Of a stretch of DNA of 64,000 nucleotides, positions 18,602 to 28,207 are shown piece after piece. The translations under genes and the position numbers were made by a program. The notes below the pieces were generated by a model, which worked only from the letters and a program-made list of their open reading frames with translations, was not told where the DNA came from and did no database searches. This DNA is from a bacterium (GTDB taxonomy: Bacteria; Zhuqueibacterota; Zhuqueibacteria; Residuimicrobiales; Oceaniaggregativiventaceae): the NCBI GenBank assembly GCA_029565675.1, contig JAKQNP010000007.1, positions 1-64,000 on the forward strand. Reading direction: 5' to 3'. Every line of letters begins with the position of its first letter. Position 1 is the stretch's first letter.

Positions 18602-19870
18602 GTGGCTGGAAAAAAGATTGTGGCAGGAATGATCATTCTGATCATCGGCTCATTTTTTATCGGGATGGGGCTCATGTCGGGCTGCGCCACTACAGAAACA
18701 CCAAAGGTGCAGATCAGCCCGGAACGGCAAAAAGCGATGCAGGACTCTTTGCGCCAGATATGGGATCGACAGCTTAATCTGGCCTGGAGCTTGGGATATG
18801 AAAATTATAAAAACAAGATGTACAAGGATGCAATTCCTCACTTGTGGAAAGTGACCGAATTGGACACCATTCAACGCTTTCCTCTGGTTTATAATTTTCT
18901 GGGCGACAGTTATTACAAATTGAATGTACCGGACAGTGCGGAAATCGCCTATCGCATGGGAGTCGATTTGTACCCGGACAAGGCCTATTATCACCGCAAT
19001 TATGGCTATCTGATGACGGCTAAAGGCGAGAACGAGCTGGCGATCGAGCAATATCTAAAGGCCATCGAACTGGAAGAGGATCCCAAGGCAGATGATTACC
19101 GGGTTCTGGGCAATCTTTTGGTTACCGCCAATCGAATCAACGAAGCAATTGATATTTATGGCAAGCTTGTGCAGTTGGATCCGGCAGATATAGAAGCGCA
19201 GAAGGTCTATGCACAGATTTTGCAATCGACCGGTGACATCGAAGCTTTTATCGTTGCACAGGAAGATGCCCTGACCAACGAGCCTGACAATTCGCGCTTG
19301 CTGTTCAGTCTGGGTGAAACCTATTTCAAACGCGGAGAATATGAAAAGGCGATCGACAAATTTAAGCGATTGATTGCCATTCGGCCGGATGATGCCTTTG
19401 CGATGGAATATCTCGGCAGTGCCCAACAGAATATCGGCAGGTATCGGGATGCCATTGCAACCTATGAAAAAGCTATCCAGCTCAAAGCGGATAATGTCAA
19501 GGTCATTTGCGAAATGGCGACCTGTTATCGGGAGTTGAAACAATTGAGCAAGGCTCGTTCGGTTGCCCGCAATGCCCTGCAGATCAAGCCAGGCTATGGT
19601 TTGGCTCATATTGTAATCGGCGAAATCTATGAATCGGCTGTCGATGAGTGCATCAATTCGCGCGGCAATCGCAAGATTACGTTCGATGATAAATTGATCT
19701 ATCGGCTTGCCTACGAATCCTATCAACGCGCAGCCGGCGATCAGCAGTTTGCCGATCTTGCCCGACGCAAAATGGAATATATTCGGCCCGATACCCCGAC
19801 CAAGGAAGATGAATTTATGCATGCAGGCGTAAATAAATCCGATCTCGACTGTTATAAATGGATTTATTGA
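18602..19870 (+). CDS. TPR-repeat lipoprotein
   Basis: 422 aa from a GTG start with GGAGGA upstream. N-terminal lipoprotein signal: hydrophobic stretch to LMSGC with lipidated Cys 28. From about residue 55 to 370 it is a chain of tetratricopeptide repeats (for example AIEQYLKAIELEEDPKADDY, AIDKFKRLIAIRPDDAFAME, AIATYEKAIQLKADN). TPR lipoproteins scaffold envelope complexes; the partner is unknown. It ends with a charged segment without repeats. Followed by a hairpin terminator. Confidence 0.85.
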   Translation: MAGKKIVAGMIILIIGSFFIGMGLMSGCATTETPKVQISPERQKAMQDSLRQIWDRQLNLAWSLGYENYKNKMYKDAIPHLWKVTELDTIQRFPLVYNFLGDSYYKLNVPDSAEIAYRMGVDLYPDKAYYHRNYGYLMTAKGENELAIEQYLKAIELEEDPKADDYRVLGNLLVTANRINEAIDIYGKLVQLDPADIEAQKVYAQILQSTGDIEAFIVAQEDALTNEPDNSRLLFSLGETYFKRGEYEKAIDKFKRLIAIRPDDAFAMEYLGSAQQNIGRYRDAIATYEKAIQLKADNVKVICEMATCYRELKQLSKARSVARNALQIKPGYGLAHIVIGEIYESAVDECINSRGNRKITFDDKLIYRLAYESYQRAAGDQQFADLARRKMEYIRPDTPTKEDEFMHAGVNKSDLDCYKWIY

Positions 19871-19890
19871 GGTTTTTGAATCGAGGAGCG

Positions 19891-19929
19891 ATGGCAGGCC
19901 CTAAAAGCCTGCCATTGTCCGTTTGTTTG
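19891..19929 (+). terminator. Probable intrinsic terminator after the TPR gene
   Basis: Perfect stem ATGGCAGGC / GCCTGCCAT (19891-19899 with 19907-19915), seven-base loop, followed by an interrupted T-rich stretch (GTTTGTTTG). Position 20 bases after the stop fits. Confidence 0.55.
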
Positions 19930-20166
19930 ACCGGGATCAACTCATCAATGCATTACTGGGTGATTCGTTTCGGACTTGTGGCAAATTGTTGCATTTCCAT
20001 AGGGCCGAAGGGGTTGCTGCATCCTGGTGAAGCCGGTAACTCGATATCTTAAACCAGCGGACCCTCCCTTCAATCCCAGCCAAAATTTCGATTTGTTTAA
20101 GCCTCACAGACTATTCTCAGTGTAATCGGCCTGTGGATAGGTTATTTTAAAACGGTGGACGATGCA

Positions 20167-21459
20167 ATGGACGCCTTAAAGAAAATAGATCCAGCCGTAT
20201 ATGCCGCCATCCAATACGAATGGCATCGGCAAAATGATAAACTGGAGCTGATTGCTTCAGAAAACATTACCAGCCTAGCGGTGTTGCAAGCGACCGGCCA
20301 GTTGATGACCAACAAATATGCTGAAGGTTATCCGGCAAAGCGCTATTATGGCGGTTGCGAATATGTCGACATGGTGGAAAACCTTGCTCGCGATCGAGCA
20401 AAACTGCTTTTTAAAGCCGAACATGCGAACGTGCAACCGCACTCGGGTTCACAGGCCAACATCGCCGCCTATTTTTCATTGGTCGGCTACGGGGACAAAG
20501 TGATGGGCATGGACCTTGCCCATGGTGGACATCTGACGCATGGCAGTCCGGTCAATTTTTCCGGTCAATTCTTCAAAATGATCTCCTACGGCGTAGACCG
20601 CAGCGGCAGGATCGACATGAACCAGGTGGAGCAACTGGCGCGCAAAGAAAAACCGCAATTGATTATTGTTGGAGCCAGTGCTTATTCGCGCGAAATCGAT
20701 TATGCAGCTTTTCGCCAGATCGCCGATCAGGTCAATGCCAAGATTTTAGCCGATATAGCCCATCCAGCCGGTCTTATTGCAGCAGGATTGATCTCCAGTC
20801 CCATACCCCATTGCCATGTGGTCACTTCAACCAGCCATAAAACGCTTCGCGGACCGCGGGGAGGGTTGATCCTGGTTGGCCGCGACATGGACAACGATCG
20901 CGATCTCCGGACTGCCAAAGGCCGTCTAAAAAAACTGTCCGAACTCGTCGACGCCAATGTGTTTCCCGGTTTCCAGGGCGGACCTCTGATGCATGTCATC
21001 GCCGCCAAAGCGGTTGCCTTTCAGGAAGCTTTGCAGCCTTCCTTTATCAGCTACCAGAAACAAGTCATCCGCAATGCCAAAACCCTGGCACAAGCTCTGA
21101 TTGAGCTGGGTTTTAGCATCGTTTCGGGCGGAACAGACACTCATTTGATGCTCGTGGATTTGCACAACAAGTCGATCAGCGGTCGCGATGCCGAGCACGC
21201 GTTGGAAGCATCAGGGATAACAGTCAACAAGAATATGGTGCCTTTTGACGACAAGAGCCCATTCGTGACCAGCGGGATTCGTATCGGTACACCGGCATTG
21301 ACTACCCGGGGGATGAAAGAGGCCGAAATGGTTGAAATCGCCGGGATGATCGATCAGGTGCTGCAAGCACCCGAAGACGAGAAGATCCATGCAAAAGTCG
21401 CCGGTCAAGCCAAAGAATTGTGCAAACGATTTCCTCTCTATGGTGATTTGAGGCAATAA
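20167..21459 (+). CDS. glyA: Serine hydroxymethyltransferase
   Basis: 430 aa from ATG 20167 (an in-frame GTG at 20155 is an alternative). PLP enzyme making glycine and methylene-THF from serine. Seen: [30 protein letters not shown], and the cofactor-lysine segment [14 protein letters not shown] with the Schiff-base lysine at about residue 225. Length is slightly above the E. coli enzyme. The roughly 280-base gap before it has a TATCTTAAA at 20045 but no matching -35. nrdR follows after 60 bases. Confidence 0.97.
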   Translation: MDALKKIDPAVYAAIQYEWHRQNDKLELIASENITSLAVLQATGQLMTNKYAEGYPAKRYYGGCEYVDMVENLARDRAKLLFKAEHANVQPHSGSQANIAAYFSLVGYGDKVMGMDLAHGGHLTHGSPVNFSGQFFKMISYGVDRSGRIDMNQVEQLARKEKPQLIIVGASAYSREIDYAAFRQIADQVNAKILADIAHPAGLIAAGLISSPIPHCHVVTSTSHKTLRGPRGGLILVGRDMDNDRDLRTAKGRLKKLSELVDANVFPGFQGGPLMHVIAAKAVAFQEALQPSFISYQKQVIRNAKTLAQALIELGFSIVSGGTDTHLMLVDLHNKSISGRDAEHALEASGITVNKNMVPFDDKSPFVTSGIRIGTPALTTRGMKEAEMVEIAGMIDQVLQAPEDEKIHAKVAGQAKELCKRFPLYGDLRQ

Positions 21460-21519
21460 CGGGACTGGCGAAAGGGTTTCTGAAATCGTTACAAAAATAC
21501 GGTTCAATAGGCCAACAAA

Positions 21520-21969
21520 ATGAGATGTCCTTTTTGCAGTTATCATGACACGAAGGTGATCGATTCTCGCACTCGCGACGGCGGTCGGTCCATTCGGCGG
21601 CGGCGCGAATGCTTGAAATGCTGTCGTCGTTTCACCACCCGAGAAGAACTCGACCATATTCCTCTCTGGGTGGTTAAAAGAGACGGCAGGCGCGATGAGT
21701 TTGACCGGCAGAAATTGATCAAAGGCATTCAGTACGCCTGCACCAAACGGGCGATTTCACTGGCCTTGATCGAAGGTATTGTTTCCAAGATCGAATATCA
21801 TCTGCGCGATCAAGGCATCGAAGAAATCGACTCACAGCAGATCGGCGAGATGGTGATGAAGGAATTGCGCGAGATCGATGAAGTGGCATATGTGCGTTTT
21901 GCTTCGGTTTATCGCAATTTCAAGACCAAGGAAGAATTTTTACAGCAAGTCAAGCAGTTGAAAGAATAA
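21520..21969 (+). CDS. nrdR: Transcriptional repressor NrdR
   Basis: 149 aa. N-terminal zinc ribbon with C3, C6, C31 and C34 (MRCPFCSYHDTKVIDSR), followed by an ATP-cone domain at about residues 50-140 (WVVKRDGRRDEFDRQKLIKG). NrdR represses ribonucleotide reductase genes in response to ATP/dATP. Pairing with glyA is common in bacteria. No nrd gene is in this window. Confidence 0.97.
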   Translation: MRCPFCSYHDTKVIDSRTRDGGRSIRRRRECLKCCRRFTTREELDHIPLWVVKRDGRRDEFDRQKLIKGIQYACTKRAISLALIEGIVSKIEYHLRDQGIEEIDSQQIGEMVMKELREIDEVAYVRFASVYRNFKTKEEFLQQVKQLKE

Positions 21970-21997
21970 ATCTGCATCTGCGGCAAAGGAGCAAGGT

Positions 21998-23335
21998 TTG
22001 GGATTCCTGCACAAGAAAACATTCAATGGCGGGGTTCATCCTCCGGAACAAAAAGGGGCAACAGCAAAAAAAGCAATTGAGACGCTGCCGATTCCGCCAG
22101 AAGTGGTGATTCCTCTTCAGCAACATATCGGCGCCCCGGCAAAGCCGCTGGTCGAACCTGGAACAGCGGTGCAGGTTGGTGATCTGATTGCTGAAGCTGG
22201 TGGTTTTGTTTCATTGCCGGTACATGCTTCGATATCCGGCACCGTAAGTGCGGTTGAAGAGAGGCCTCATCCTCTGGGTGGACAAGTGTTATCGGTGGTG
22301 ATTCAAGGCGACGGTCAGGATCAGTGGAATCCATCAATCGGTTATGATGCAAATTATCTCGATCTGACGGTAAAGGAGACGGTTGAGCGGATTCAGCAGG
22401 CCGGCGTCGCCGGAATGGGAGGGGCAACCTTTCCTACGCATGTCAAATTGTCACCACCGGCAGACAAGCCGATCGATACCTTGATCATCAACGGGGCAGA
22501 ATGTGAGCCCTACTTGACTTCCGATCATCGCCTGCTGCTGGAAGAGCCACAAAAAATATTATTGGGGATTCAAATCCTCGCCAAAGTCTTGTCGGCAAAA
22601 AAGGTGGCTATCGGCATCGAGGACAACAAAGCGGATGCAATCAAAGTGATGCGCGGCTTGATCAGCAAACTGAAATTGCCGTTCTCGGTTCATGCCCTGC
22701 CGGTCAAATACCCCCAAGGAGCTGAAAAACAGCTGATCAAGGCAGTCGTCAATCGGACTGTCCCAGCCGGTTCTCTGCCAATGACTGTCGGTTGCGTGGT
22801 GCAAAATGTGGCCACGGCTGCTGCCATCCATGACGCAGTAGCTTTTCGGCGGCCAGTGGTGCAAAGGGTAGTAACGGTGAGCGGCAACGCTGTGCAGACC
22901 GCGAAAAACTGTGTGGTTCGCCTCGGCACCTCTTACCGCTTTATTTTGCAGGAATGTGGCGGCGTCAACGGATCTCTCGGCAAGGTGATCATGGGAGGAC
23001 CGATGATGGGTTTTGCGCAGAGTTCGCTTGATTTGCCGGTGATCAAAGGGACATCCGGCTTGTTGTTCCTGGACGCCAGACAAGCCCGGCGGAATCAGGA
23101 GACGGTTTGTATCTCTTGTGCGCGCTGCATTGATGTTTGTCCGATGCGGCTGATGCCCAAGATGTTAGGGGCCTGGGTGCGCCACAAACGCATCGATGAA
23201 GCGATCGACTATCATATTCTCGACTGCATGGAATGTGGATCATGTGCTTTTGTCTGCCCGGCGCATATCGATTTGCTCCATTTGATTCGCTATGGCAAAA
23301 GTGAGGCGATCAAGAAAAGGAAGAAAGCCAGCTGA
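21998..23335 (+). CDS. rnfC: Rnf electron transport complex subunit C
   Basis: 445 aa with a TTG start after AAGGAG. The peripheral NADH-binding subunit: N-terminal barrel (TFNGGVHPPEQK), NADH/FMN-binding fold (GVAGMGGATFPTHVKL, NGAECEPYLTSDHR), SLBB-like region, and two [4Fe-4S] sites, C371/C374/C377/C381 and C410/C413/C416/C420. Lacks the long Ala/Lys-rich tail of gammaproteobacterial RnfC. First gene of an rnfCDGEA run; rnfB is missing. Confidence 0.95.
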   Translation: MGFLHKKTFNGGVHPPEQKGATAKKAIETLPIPPEVVIPLQQHIGAPAKPLVEPGTAVQVGDLIAEAGGFVSLPVHASISGTVSAVEERPHPLGGQVLSVVIQGDGQDQWNPSIGYDANYLDLTVKETVERIQQAGVAGMGGATFPTHVKLSPPADKPIDTLIINGAECEPYLTSDHRLLLEEPQKILLGIQILAKVLSAKKVAIGIEDNKADAIKVMRGLISKLKLPFSVHALPVKYPQGAEKQLIKAVVNRTVPAGSLPMTVGCVVQNVATAAAIHDAVAFRRPVVQRVVTVSGNAVQTAKNCVVRLGTSYRFILQECGGVNGSLGKVIMGGPMMGFAQSSLDLPVIKGTSGLLFLDARQARRNQETVCISCARCIDVCPMRLMPKMLGAWVRHKRIDEAIDYHILDCMECGSCAFVCPAHIDLLHLIRYGKSEAIKKRKKAS

Positions 23336-23389
23336 ATTCCGCAAGTGCAGTGCCAATGACTGGTAAATCCTAAACGAGAGCTGTTTTCC

Positions 23390-24433
23390 ATGGATGATCA
23401 ATTCTACGTTTCAAGTTCTCCGCACATTTCCGATCGCGAATCGGTGACGAAAATCATGACTGCAGTGGCTTTATCCCTGCTTCCCGCAAGTCTGGGTGCG
23501 ATCTATTTTTTTGGCTTGCGGACCCTGTGGATCATGTTGGTCAGCATTGCTGCGGCAGTGTTGACAGAAGCGGTGGTTCAGAAGGCCATGAAGAAGCCGA
23601 TAACCATCAGCGACGGCAGCGCTCTGGTCACTGGTTTGCTGTTGGCGTTCAATATGTCGGCGCAAGTTCCGCTCTGGATTCCGGCTGTGGGTGCGGTGTT
23701 TGCCATCGCAGTGGGGAAACAGGTTTTTGGCGGCCTCGGTTTTAATCCGATGAACCCGGCTTTGCTCGGACGCGCTTTTTTGCTTGCTTCCTGGCCTTCG
23801 CATATGCTGTCTTTTGATCGCTGCATTCCACGCGGCAGTCTCTATCAGTCGGTGTCCGGAATTGATGTTATGACTTCAGCCACCCCGTTGAACGTTTTTA
23901 AACAGGCCCGCGAAATCTTGGCGCATCCCGAACTTTACCCCGATTCCTTTGCGCAAGCCGACAAAACCATACACAAACTCTACGATTCGATTGATTCGCT
24001 CTTTATCGGCCGTATCGGCGGTTGCCTGGGCGAAACTTCAGCGCTGTTGCTTCTGATCGGTGCGGCGTTCTTGCTCTACAAACGCTATATCGGCTGGAAA
24101 ATTCCGTTCAGCTATATCGGCACGGTCGCTCTTTTAAGCTGGATTTTCGGGGGTACAGATGGTCTTTTCAGCGGCAATGTTTTGTTTCATATCTTTAGCG
24201 GCGGTTTGATACTCGGCGCATTTTATATGGCTACGGATATGGTTACCTCACCGGTTACCTATCGCGGCCGTATTTTGTTCGGCGTTGGCTGCGGTGCCAT
24301 CACGGTTTTAATCCGTCTGGTCGGCGGTTATCCCGAAGGTGTTTCCTATTCCATCTTATTGATGAATTTGCTGGTTCCATTGCTCGACCGTTATACCCGG
24401 CCAACAGTCTTCGGAGGAGCAAAAAAATCATGA
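23390..24433 (+). CDS. rnfD: Rnf electron transport complex subunit D
   Basis: 347 aa integral membrane subunit with many hydrophobic segments (SLLPASLGAIYFFGLRTLWI). The covalent FMN attachment motif is TSATPL, residues 162-167, with Thr165 the expected flavin site. Contains NPMNPALLGRAF, a family hallmark. Ends overlapping rnfG by four bases. Works in ferredoxin:NAD+ oxidoreduction coupled to ion pumping. Confidence 0.95.
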   Translation: MDDQFYVSSSPHISDRESVTKIMTAVALSLLPASLGAIYFFGLRTLWIMLVSIAAAVLTEAVVQKAMKKPITISDGSALVTGLLLAFNMSAQVPLWIPAVGAVFAIAVGKQVFGGLGFNPMNPALLGRAFLLASWPSHMLSFDRCIPRGSLYQSVSGIDVMTSATPLNVFKQAREILAHPELYPDSFAQADKTIHKLYDSIDSLFIGRIGGCLGETSALLLLIGAAFLLYKRYIGWKIPFSYIGTVALLSWIFGGTDGLFSGNVLFHIFSGGLILGAFYMATDMVTSPVTYRGRILFGVGCGAITVLIRLVGGYPEGVSYSILLMNLLVPLLDRYTRPTVFGGAKKS

Positions 24434-25038
24434 AAGAAGTTGCCAAACTCGGTTTTGTGCTGACCCTGGTTACAGTTTTGGCTGCCGCCGGATTGGCCAT
24501 GGTTTATTCGATAACCAAGCCGCGGATCGATGCACAGGGAGCGATGGAAACCGAGAGTGCATTGATCGAGGCACTGCCGCAAATCGATCCTGCATCGATC
24601 GAAGCGGTGCGCGATGGCGACGAAATCCGCTACTATCGCGCTCTGGACAGCGATTCGCAATACCTCGCCTTTGCCTATATCGCCAACGGCAGCGGCTATT
24701 CCAGTGTGATCAAGACTATGGTGGGAGTGGATAAAGATGGCACGCTGATAGGGTTGAAAGTGCTCTCCCAGACCGAGACTCCGGGATTGGGAACCAAAGT
24801 CGAAGAGATCAAATATGGTGAAGCCGATCCATGGTTTTTGCGCCAATTTCTGGGCAAAAAAGCCGACGGTGTTGCAGTCAAAGCCGACGGCGGCGAAATC
24901 GTCAGCATCACCGGCGCAACCATCTCTTCGCGCGCTTTGACCAAGTCGGTGGCTAATGGTTATACAAGCTTGCTTAAACGACTCGAGGCCGATTCGGCGA
25001 TGGCGAGTACCAGTGCTGAACCGGATGGCAGCGAATGA
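24430..25038 (+). CDS. rnfG: Rnf electron transport complex subunit G
   Basis: 202 aa. One N-terminal membrane helix (about residues 8-28) then a periplasmic FMN-binding domain. The flavinylation motif is SITGATIS with TGAT at residues 161-164. ETPGLGTKVEEI is also characteristic. Start coupled to rnfD by ATGA. The FMN would be added by an ApbE-type transferase, not seen in this window. Confidence 0.95.
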   Translation: MKEVAKLGFVLTLVTVLAAAGLAMVYSITKPRIDAQGAMETESALIEALPQIDPASIEAVRDGDEIRYYRALDSDSQYLAFAYIANGSGYSSVIKTMVGVDKDGTLIGLKVLSQTETPGLGTKVEEIKYGEADPWFLRQFLGKKADGVAVKADGGEIVSITGATISSRALTKSVANGYTSLLKRLEADSAMASTSAEPDGSE

Positions 25039-25058
25039 ACGGCAATCGGTAAAATTTA

Positions 25059-25082
25059 GGGCACTGCTGGTGCCCGATTTTT
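25059..25082 (+). terminator. Terminator-like hairpin inside the rnf operon
   Basis: GGGCAC (25059-25064) pairs with GTGCCC (25070-25075), five-base loop, then GA and five T. It lies in the 94-base gap between rnfG and rnfE. It could lower expression of the distal genes or stabilise mRNA ends; only six base pairs, so moderate. Confidence 0.5.
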
Positions 25083-25132
25083 CACCCAGATGATCTGTTG
25101 ATTGTCTGCACGGTTTTTTCATGGAGGCGGTA

Positions 25133-25732
25133 ATGTCGGCATGGAAGGAATTCAGCAAAGGATTCTATAAACAAAATCCAGTTTTCAAGCAGGCTCTGGG
25201 GTTATGTCCCACCTTGGCGGTCAGCAGTTCAGTAAAAAATGGGCTGGGTATGGGACTGGCTGCAACTTTTGTTTTGATCTGTTCGAATGCCCTGATTTCC
25301 TTGATCCGCAAGAGCGTACCGAATCGAATTCGCATCCCGATCTATATCGTGGTTATTGCCACTTTCGTCACAATTGTCGACTTGTCGATGGCTGGATTTG
25401 TGCCTGATTTGCACAAGTCATTGGGCATCTTTGTTCCTTTGATTGTGGTCAACTGCATCATACTCGGCAGAGCAGAGGCGTTTGCCGGCAAAAACAATGT
25501 TGGATTGGCTTTTCTCGACGGCGTCGGCATGGGACTGGGCTTTACCTTGGCGCTGTGCTTGATTGGCTCCATCCGCGAGATCGTTGGCAGTGGCAGTTTG
25601 CTCGGTATTCCGGTTCTGAGTGCGTCTTATGAGCCGGTTTTGATGATGATATTGCCGCCGGGTGCTTTCTTGACCATTGGTTTCGTGCTCGGTTTTTTCA
25701 ATTGGATCGAGAACCGCAAAAAAGCAAACTAG
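25133..25732 (+). CDS. rnfE: Rnf electron transport complex subunit E
   Basis: 199 aa from ATG 25133, with GGAGG five bases upstream (the ATG at 25121 overlaps that site). About six membrane segments; contains NPVFKQALGLCPTLAVSSSV and FVPLIVVNCIILGRAEAFA, typical of RnfE/NqrD. Homologous to rnfA downstream; the pair forms the [2Fe-2S]-containing membrane core with inverted topology. Confidence 0.95.
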   Translation: MSAWKEFSKGFYKQNPVFKQALGLCPTLAVSSSVKNGLGMGLAATFVLICSNALISLIRKSVPNRIRIPIYIVVIATFVTIVDLSMAGFVPDLHKSLGIFVPLIVVNCIILGRAEAFAGKNNVGLAFLDGVGMGLGFTLALCLIGSIREIVGSGSLLGIPVLSASYEPVLMMILPPGAFLTIGFVLGFFNWIENRKKAN

Positions 25733-25771
25733 ACGCACAATGCGTGGTGCAGATTTGCTGAGAGGCTGATT

Positions 25772-26407
25772 ATGGAATTCCAGAATTTGATGATTATCGC
25801 GCTGGGAGCAATTTTTATCAACAATTTTATCTTTTCCCGCTTCCTCGGTATTTGTCCTTATATCGGCGTTTCAAAACAACTCGATTCGGCCATCGGGATG
25901 GGCATGGCGGTTGTTTTTGTTATGACCTTGGCTTCAGCGGTCACCTGGTTGGTCGATCACTATTTGCTTTCTCCGCTTCCGATCAATGTTTTTTATCGCC
26001 TTCTTACCCTGCAACAACCACCGGATTTGGTTTTCTTGCGAACGATCGCCTTTATTCTGGTCATCGCGGCATTGGTGCAATTTGTTGAGATGGTTGTGCA
26101 AAAAATCAGCCCATCTCTCTACAATGCGCTGGGCATTTACTTGCCGCTGATCACCACCAACTGTGCCATCCTCGGTGTAGCCATACTCAATGTCGATACC
26201 CAATACTCTTTTATCGAGAGCATCGTGCACGGTTTTTCTGCCGGCGTGGGTTTCACCCTGGCCTTGATCCTCATGGCAGGAATTCGCGAACGGCTGGAAC
26301 TGGCCGAGATTCCAAAATCTTTACAGGGCATTCCAATCGCTTTTATCATGGCCGGCCTCATGGCGATGGCATTTCTCGGATTTTCCGGACTTAAGATTGG
26401 GATGTGA
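25772..26407 (+). CDS. rnfA: Rnf electron transport complex subunit A
   Basis: 211 aa, about six membrane segments. Contains NFIFSRFLGICPYIGVSKQL and IYLPLITTNCAILGVAIL, the paired Cys-bearing loops of RnfA/NqrE. Last rnf gene here; in most operons rnfB would be next or before rnfC, but tatC follows after seven bases. Confidence 0.95.
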   Translation: MEFQNLMIIALGAIFINNFIFSRFLGICPYIGVSKQLDSAIGMGMAVVFVMTLASAVTWLVDHYLLSPLPINVFYRLLTLQQPPDLVFLRTIAFILVIAALVQFVEMVVQKISPSLYNALGIYLPLITTNCAILGVAILNVDTQYSFIESIVHGFSAGVGFTLALILMAGIRERLELAEIPKSLQGIPIAFIMAGLMAMAFLGFSGLKIGM

Positions 26408-26414
26408 TTAACTT

Positions 26415-27269
26415 TTGAAGAATCAAAAACCAAATACTCCCGATATGACGCCTGCAGCCGATGATCTCGGGAATACCCACCGCACAGATCAGGAACGATC
26501 CGCACCGTCAGAGTCTCAAGATAGCGCCGATTCGTTGCGTCACCGCCGCCAGGAAAAGGTCATGCCTTTTCTCGATCATCTGGAAGAGTTGCGCGGAACC
26601 ATACTCAGATGCTTGATCGCGGTTGTGGTTGCGTCGGTGGTTAGCTATTTTTTCTCCGAACAAGTCGTCACCTTTTTGCGCCGTCCCGCACCAGCTGATC
26701 TGCAATTGATCTATCTATCACCGACCGAGGGCTTTATGATCTATATCAAGGTTGCCCTCTTTACCGGCCTGGTAGTGGTATTGCCTTATGTCGCCTACGA
26801 GTTCTGGAGGTTCATTGTGCCGGGCTTGTTGGAGCGCGAAAAGAAATTGGTCTTGCCCATTGTTTTTTTTACTGTCGTCTGCTTTGTCTTCGGCGCAGCT
26901 TTCGGTTACCTGCTCGTCATTCCATTCGGCTTGCAGTTTTTATTGGGATTTCAAACCGATTTCCTCACTGCCAATTTGACGATCGGTAAATATCTCGGAT
27001 TTGTTGTCACACTGCTGTTGGTTTTTGGGGTTGTTTTCGAACTGCCGGTATTGGCTTTTTTGCTGTCCAAGCTTGGTATTCTGACGCCACAATTCCTGCG
27101 CAACAAATGGCGCTATGGTGTTGTCATCATCTTTATTCTCGCCGCTGTTCTGACACCGCCCGATGTTTTTACCCAACTGATGTTGGCCGGCCCGCTGCTG
27201 TTGCTGTATCAAATCAGCATCTGGGTGTCTGCAGCTGTATACCGCGCCAAGCCGAAAAACGATGAATAA
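26415..27269 (+). CDS. tatC: Sec-independent protein translocase subunit TatC
   Basis: 284 aa with a TTG start. A roughly 45-residue polar N-terminal extension precedes the canonical MPFLDHLEELRGTILRCLIA. Six membrane helices follow, with SPTEGFMIYIKVALFTGLVV and WRFIVPGLLEREKK. TatC is the receptor for twin-arginine signal peptides. TatA/B are not nearby. An alternative start at the internal Met before PFLDHLEE cannot be excluded. Confidence 0.95.
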   Translation: MKNQKPNTPDMTPAADDLGNTHRTDQERSAPSESQDSADSLRHRRQEKVMPFLDHLEELRGTILRCLIAVVVASVVSYFFSEQVVTFLRRPAPADLQLIYLSPTEGFMIYIKVALFTGLVVVLPYVAYEFWRFIVPGLLEREKKLVLPIVFFTVVCFVFGAAFGYLLVIPFGLQFLLGFQTDFLTANLTIGKYLGFVVTLLLVFGVVFELPVLAFLLSKLGILTPQFLRNKWRYGVVIIFILAAVLTPPDVFTQLMLAGPLLLLYQISIWVSAAVYRAKPKNDE

Positions 27270-27337
27270 CCCATTGTCTTCATCCTTCCCGCCCTGTTCG
27301 GCCAGGGGGAAATGCGAGATGTTTTAGAAAGATACTC

Positions 27338-28207
27338 ATGGATATTGCAGCAGCAACGATCGATCTACATGTCCACTCCAATTACTCGGATGGTTTTTTA
27401 TCTCCCGCTGAGATAGTCCGCGCCGCCAGCCAACTTCAACTTTATGCGGTTGCTATCAGTGATCACGATAACATACTTGGCTACACCGAAGCGATGAAGG
27501 AAGGGCAACAACATCCTATCCACGTGGTTCCGGCTGTCGAACTCAGTTGCCTCTGGCAAGGTCAGGAAATTCATCTTTTAGGCTATCTTTTTGATCCGAA
27601 CAATCAAGCCTTGGTCAGCCACTGCCAGCAAGTCTGCGATCAACGGGAGCAACGCGCGCATAAAATCCTAAAGCTGCTGAAAAAGCAGGGGGTTTCGATC
27701 GGCATCGAATTGGTCAAACAGTTTTCAGGCCCGGGGTGTATCGGCCGACCGCACATCGCCCAGGTGTTGATCGATGAGGGATATGTTTTTTCATTTCAGG
27801 AAGCCTTTGAAAAATATTTGGGAGAAAATCGGTCGGCATTTGTTGAGGAGCAGTATATCGAGATCGGGCCGGCCATTCGCTTGCTCAAAGATGCCGGTGG
27901 TTTGGCGGTTTTGGCACATCCGGGTATTTATCAATGGAATGAATTGCTGCCGTATTGCATAAAGCTCGAACTCGATGGTGTGGAAGTCATGCATCCGCGA
28001 CACGATTTCACGCTGCAAAATATTTTGACCCAGATCGCTGAATCCAAAAACCTGGTGCGGACCGGCGGTTCGGATTTTCATGGGCGCAAATATTATGAAC
28101 CAACCCTGGGCACGATGCCGGTTCCAGCAATTTGGTATACGGCGATGCTCGATAGGGTGCAGTCATTTCATGATTCTGTTCATGCAGAAGGAGAAAAGAT
28201 TTTTTGA
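27338..28207 (+). CDS. PHP-domain phosphoesterase (TrpH / RNase AM-like)
   Basis: 289 aa. PHP metal motifs: DLHVHSNYSDG (His11, His13), AISDHDN near residue 46, a middle His/Glu set (AVELSCLWQGQEIHLLGY), and GGSDFHG near the end. This matches the YciV/TrpH family, nucleoside 3',5'-bisphosphate phosphatase or 5'-3' RNase. Insert around residues 100-190 as usual for the family. Overlaps the next gene by four bases. Confidence 0.85.
   Translation: MDIAAATIDLHVHSNYSDGFLSPAEIVRAASQLQLYAVAISDHDNILGYTEAMKEGQQHPIHVVPAVELSCLWQGQEIHLLGYLFDPNNQALVSHCQQVCDQREQRAHKILKLLKKQGVSIGIELVKQFSGPGCIGRPHIAQVLIDEGYVFSFQEAFEKYLGENRSAFVEEQYIEIGPAIRLLKDAGGLAVLAHPGIYQWNELLPYCIKLELDGVEVMHPRHDFTLQNILTQIAESKNLVRTGGSDFHGRKYYEPTLGTMPVPAIWYTAMLDRVQSFHDSVHAEGEKIF

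Noticed and set aside
19871-20154. Riboswitch upstream of glyA
   Set aside because: Gap contains a terminator-like hairpin for the previous gene and a TATCTTAAA, but I could match no glycine, SAM, THF or cobalamin aptamer core.
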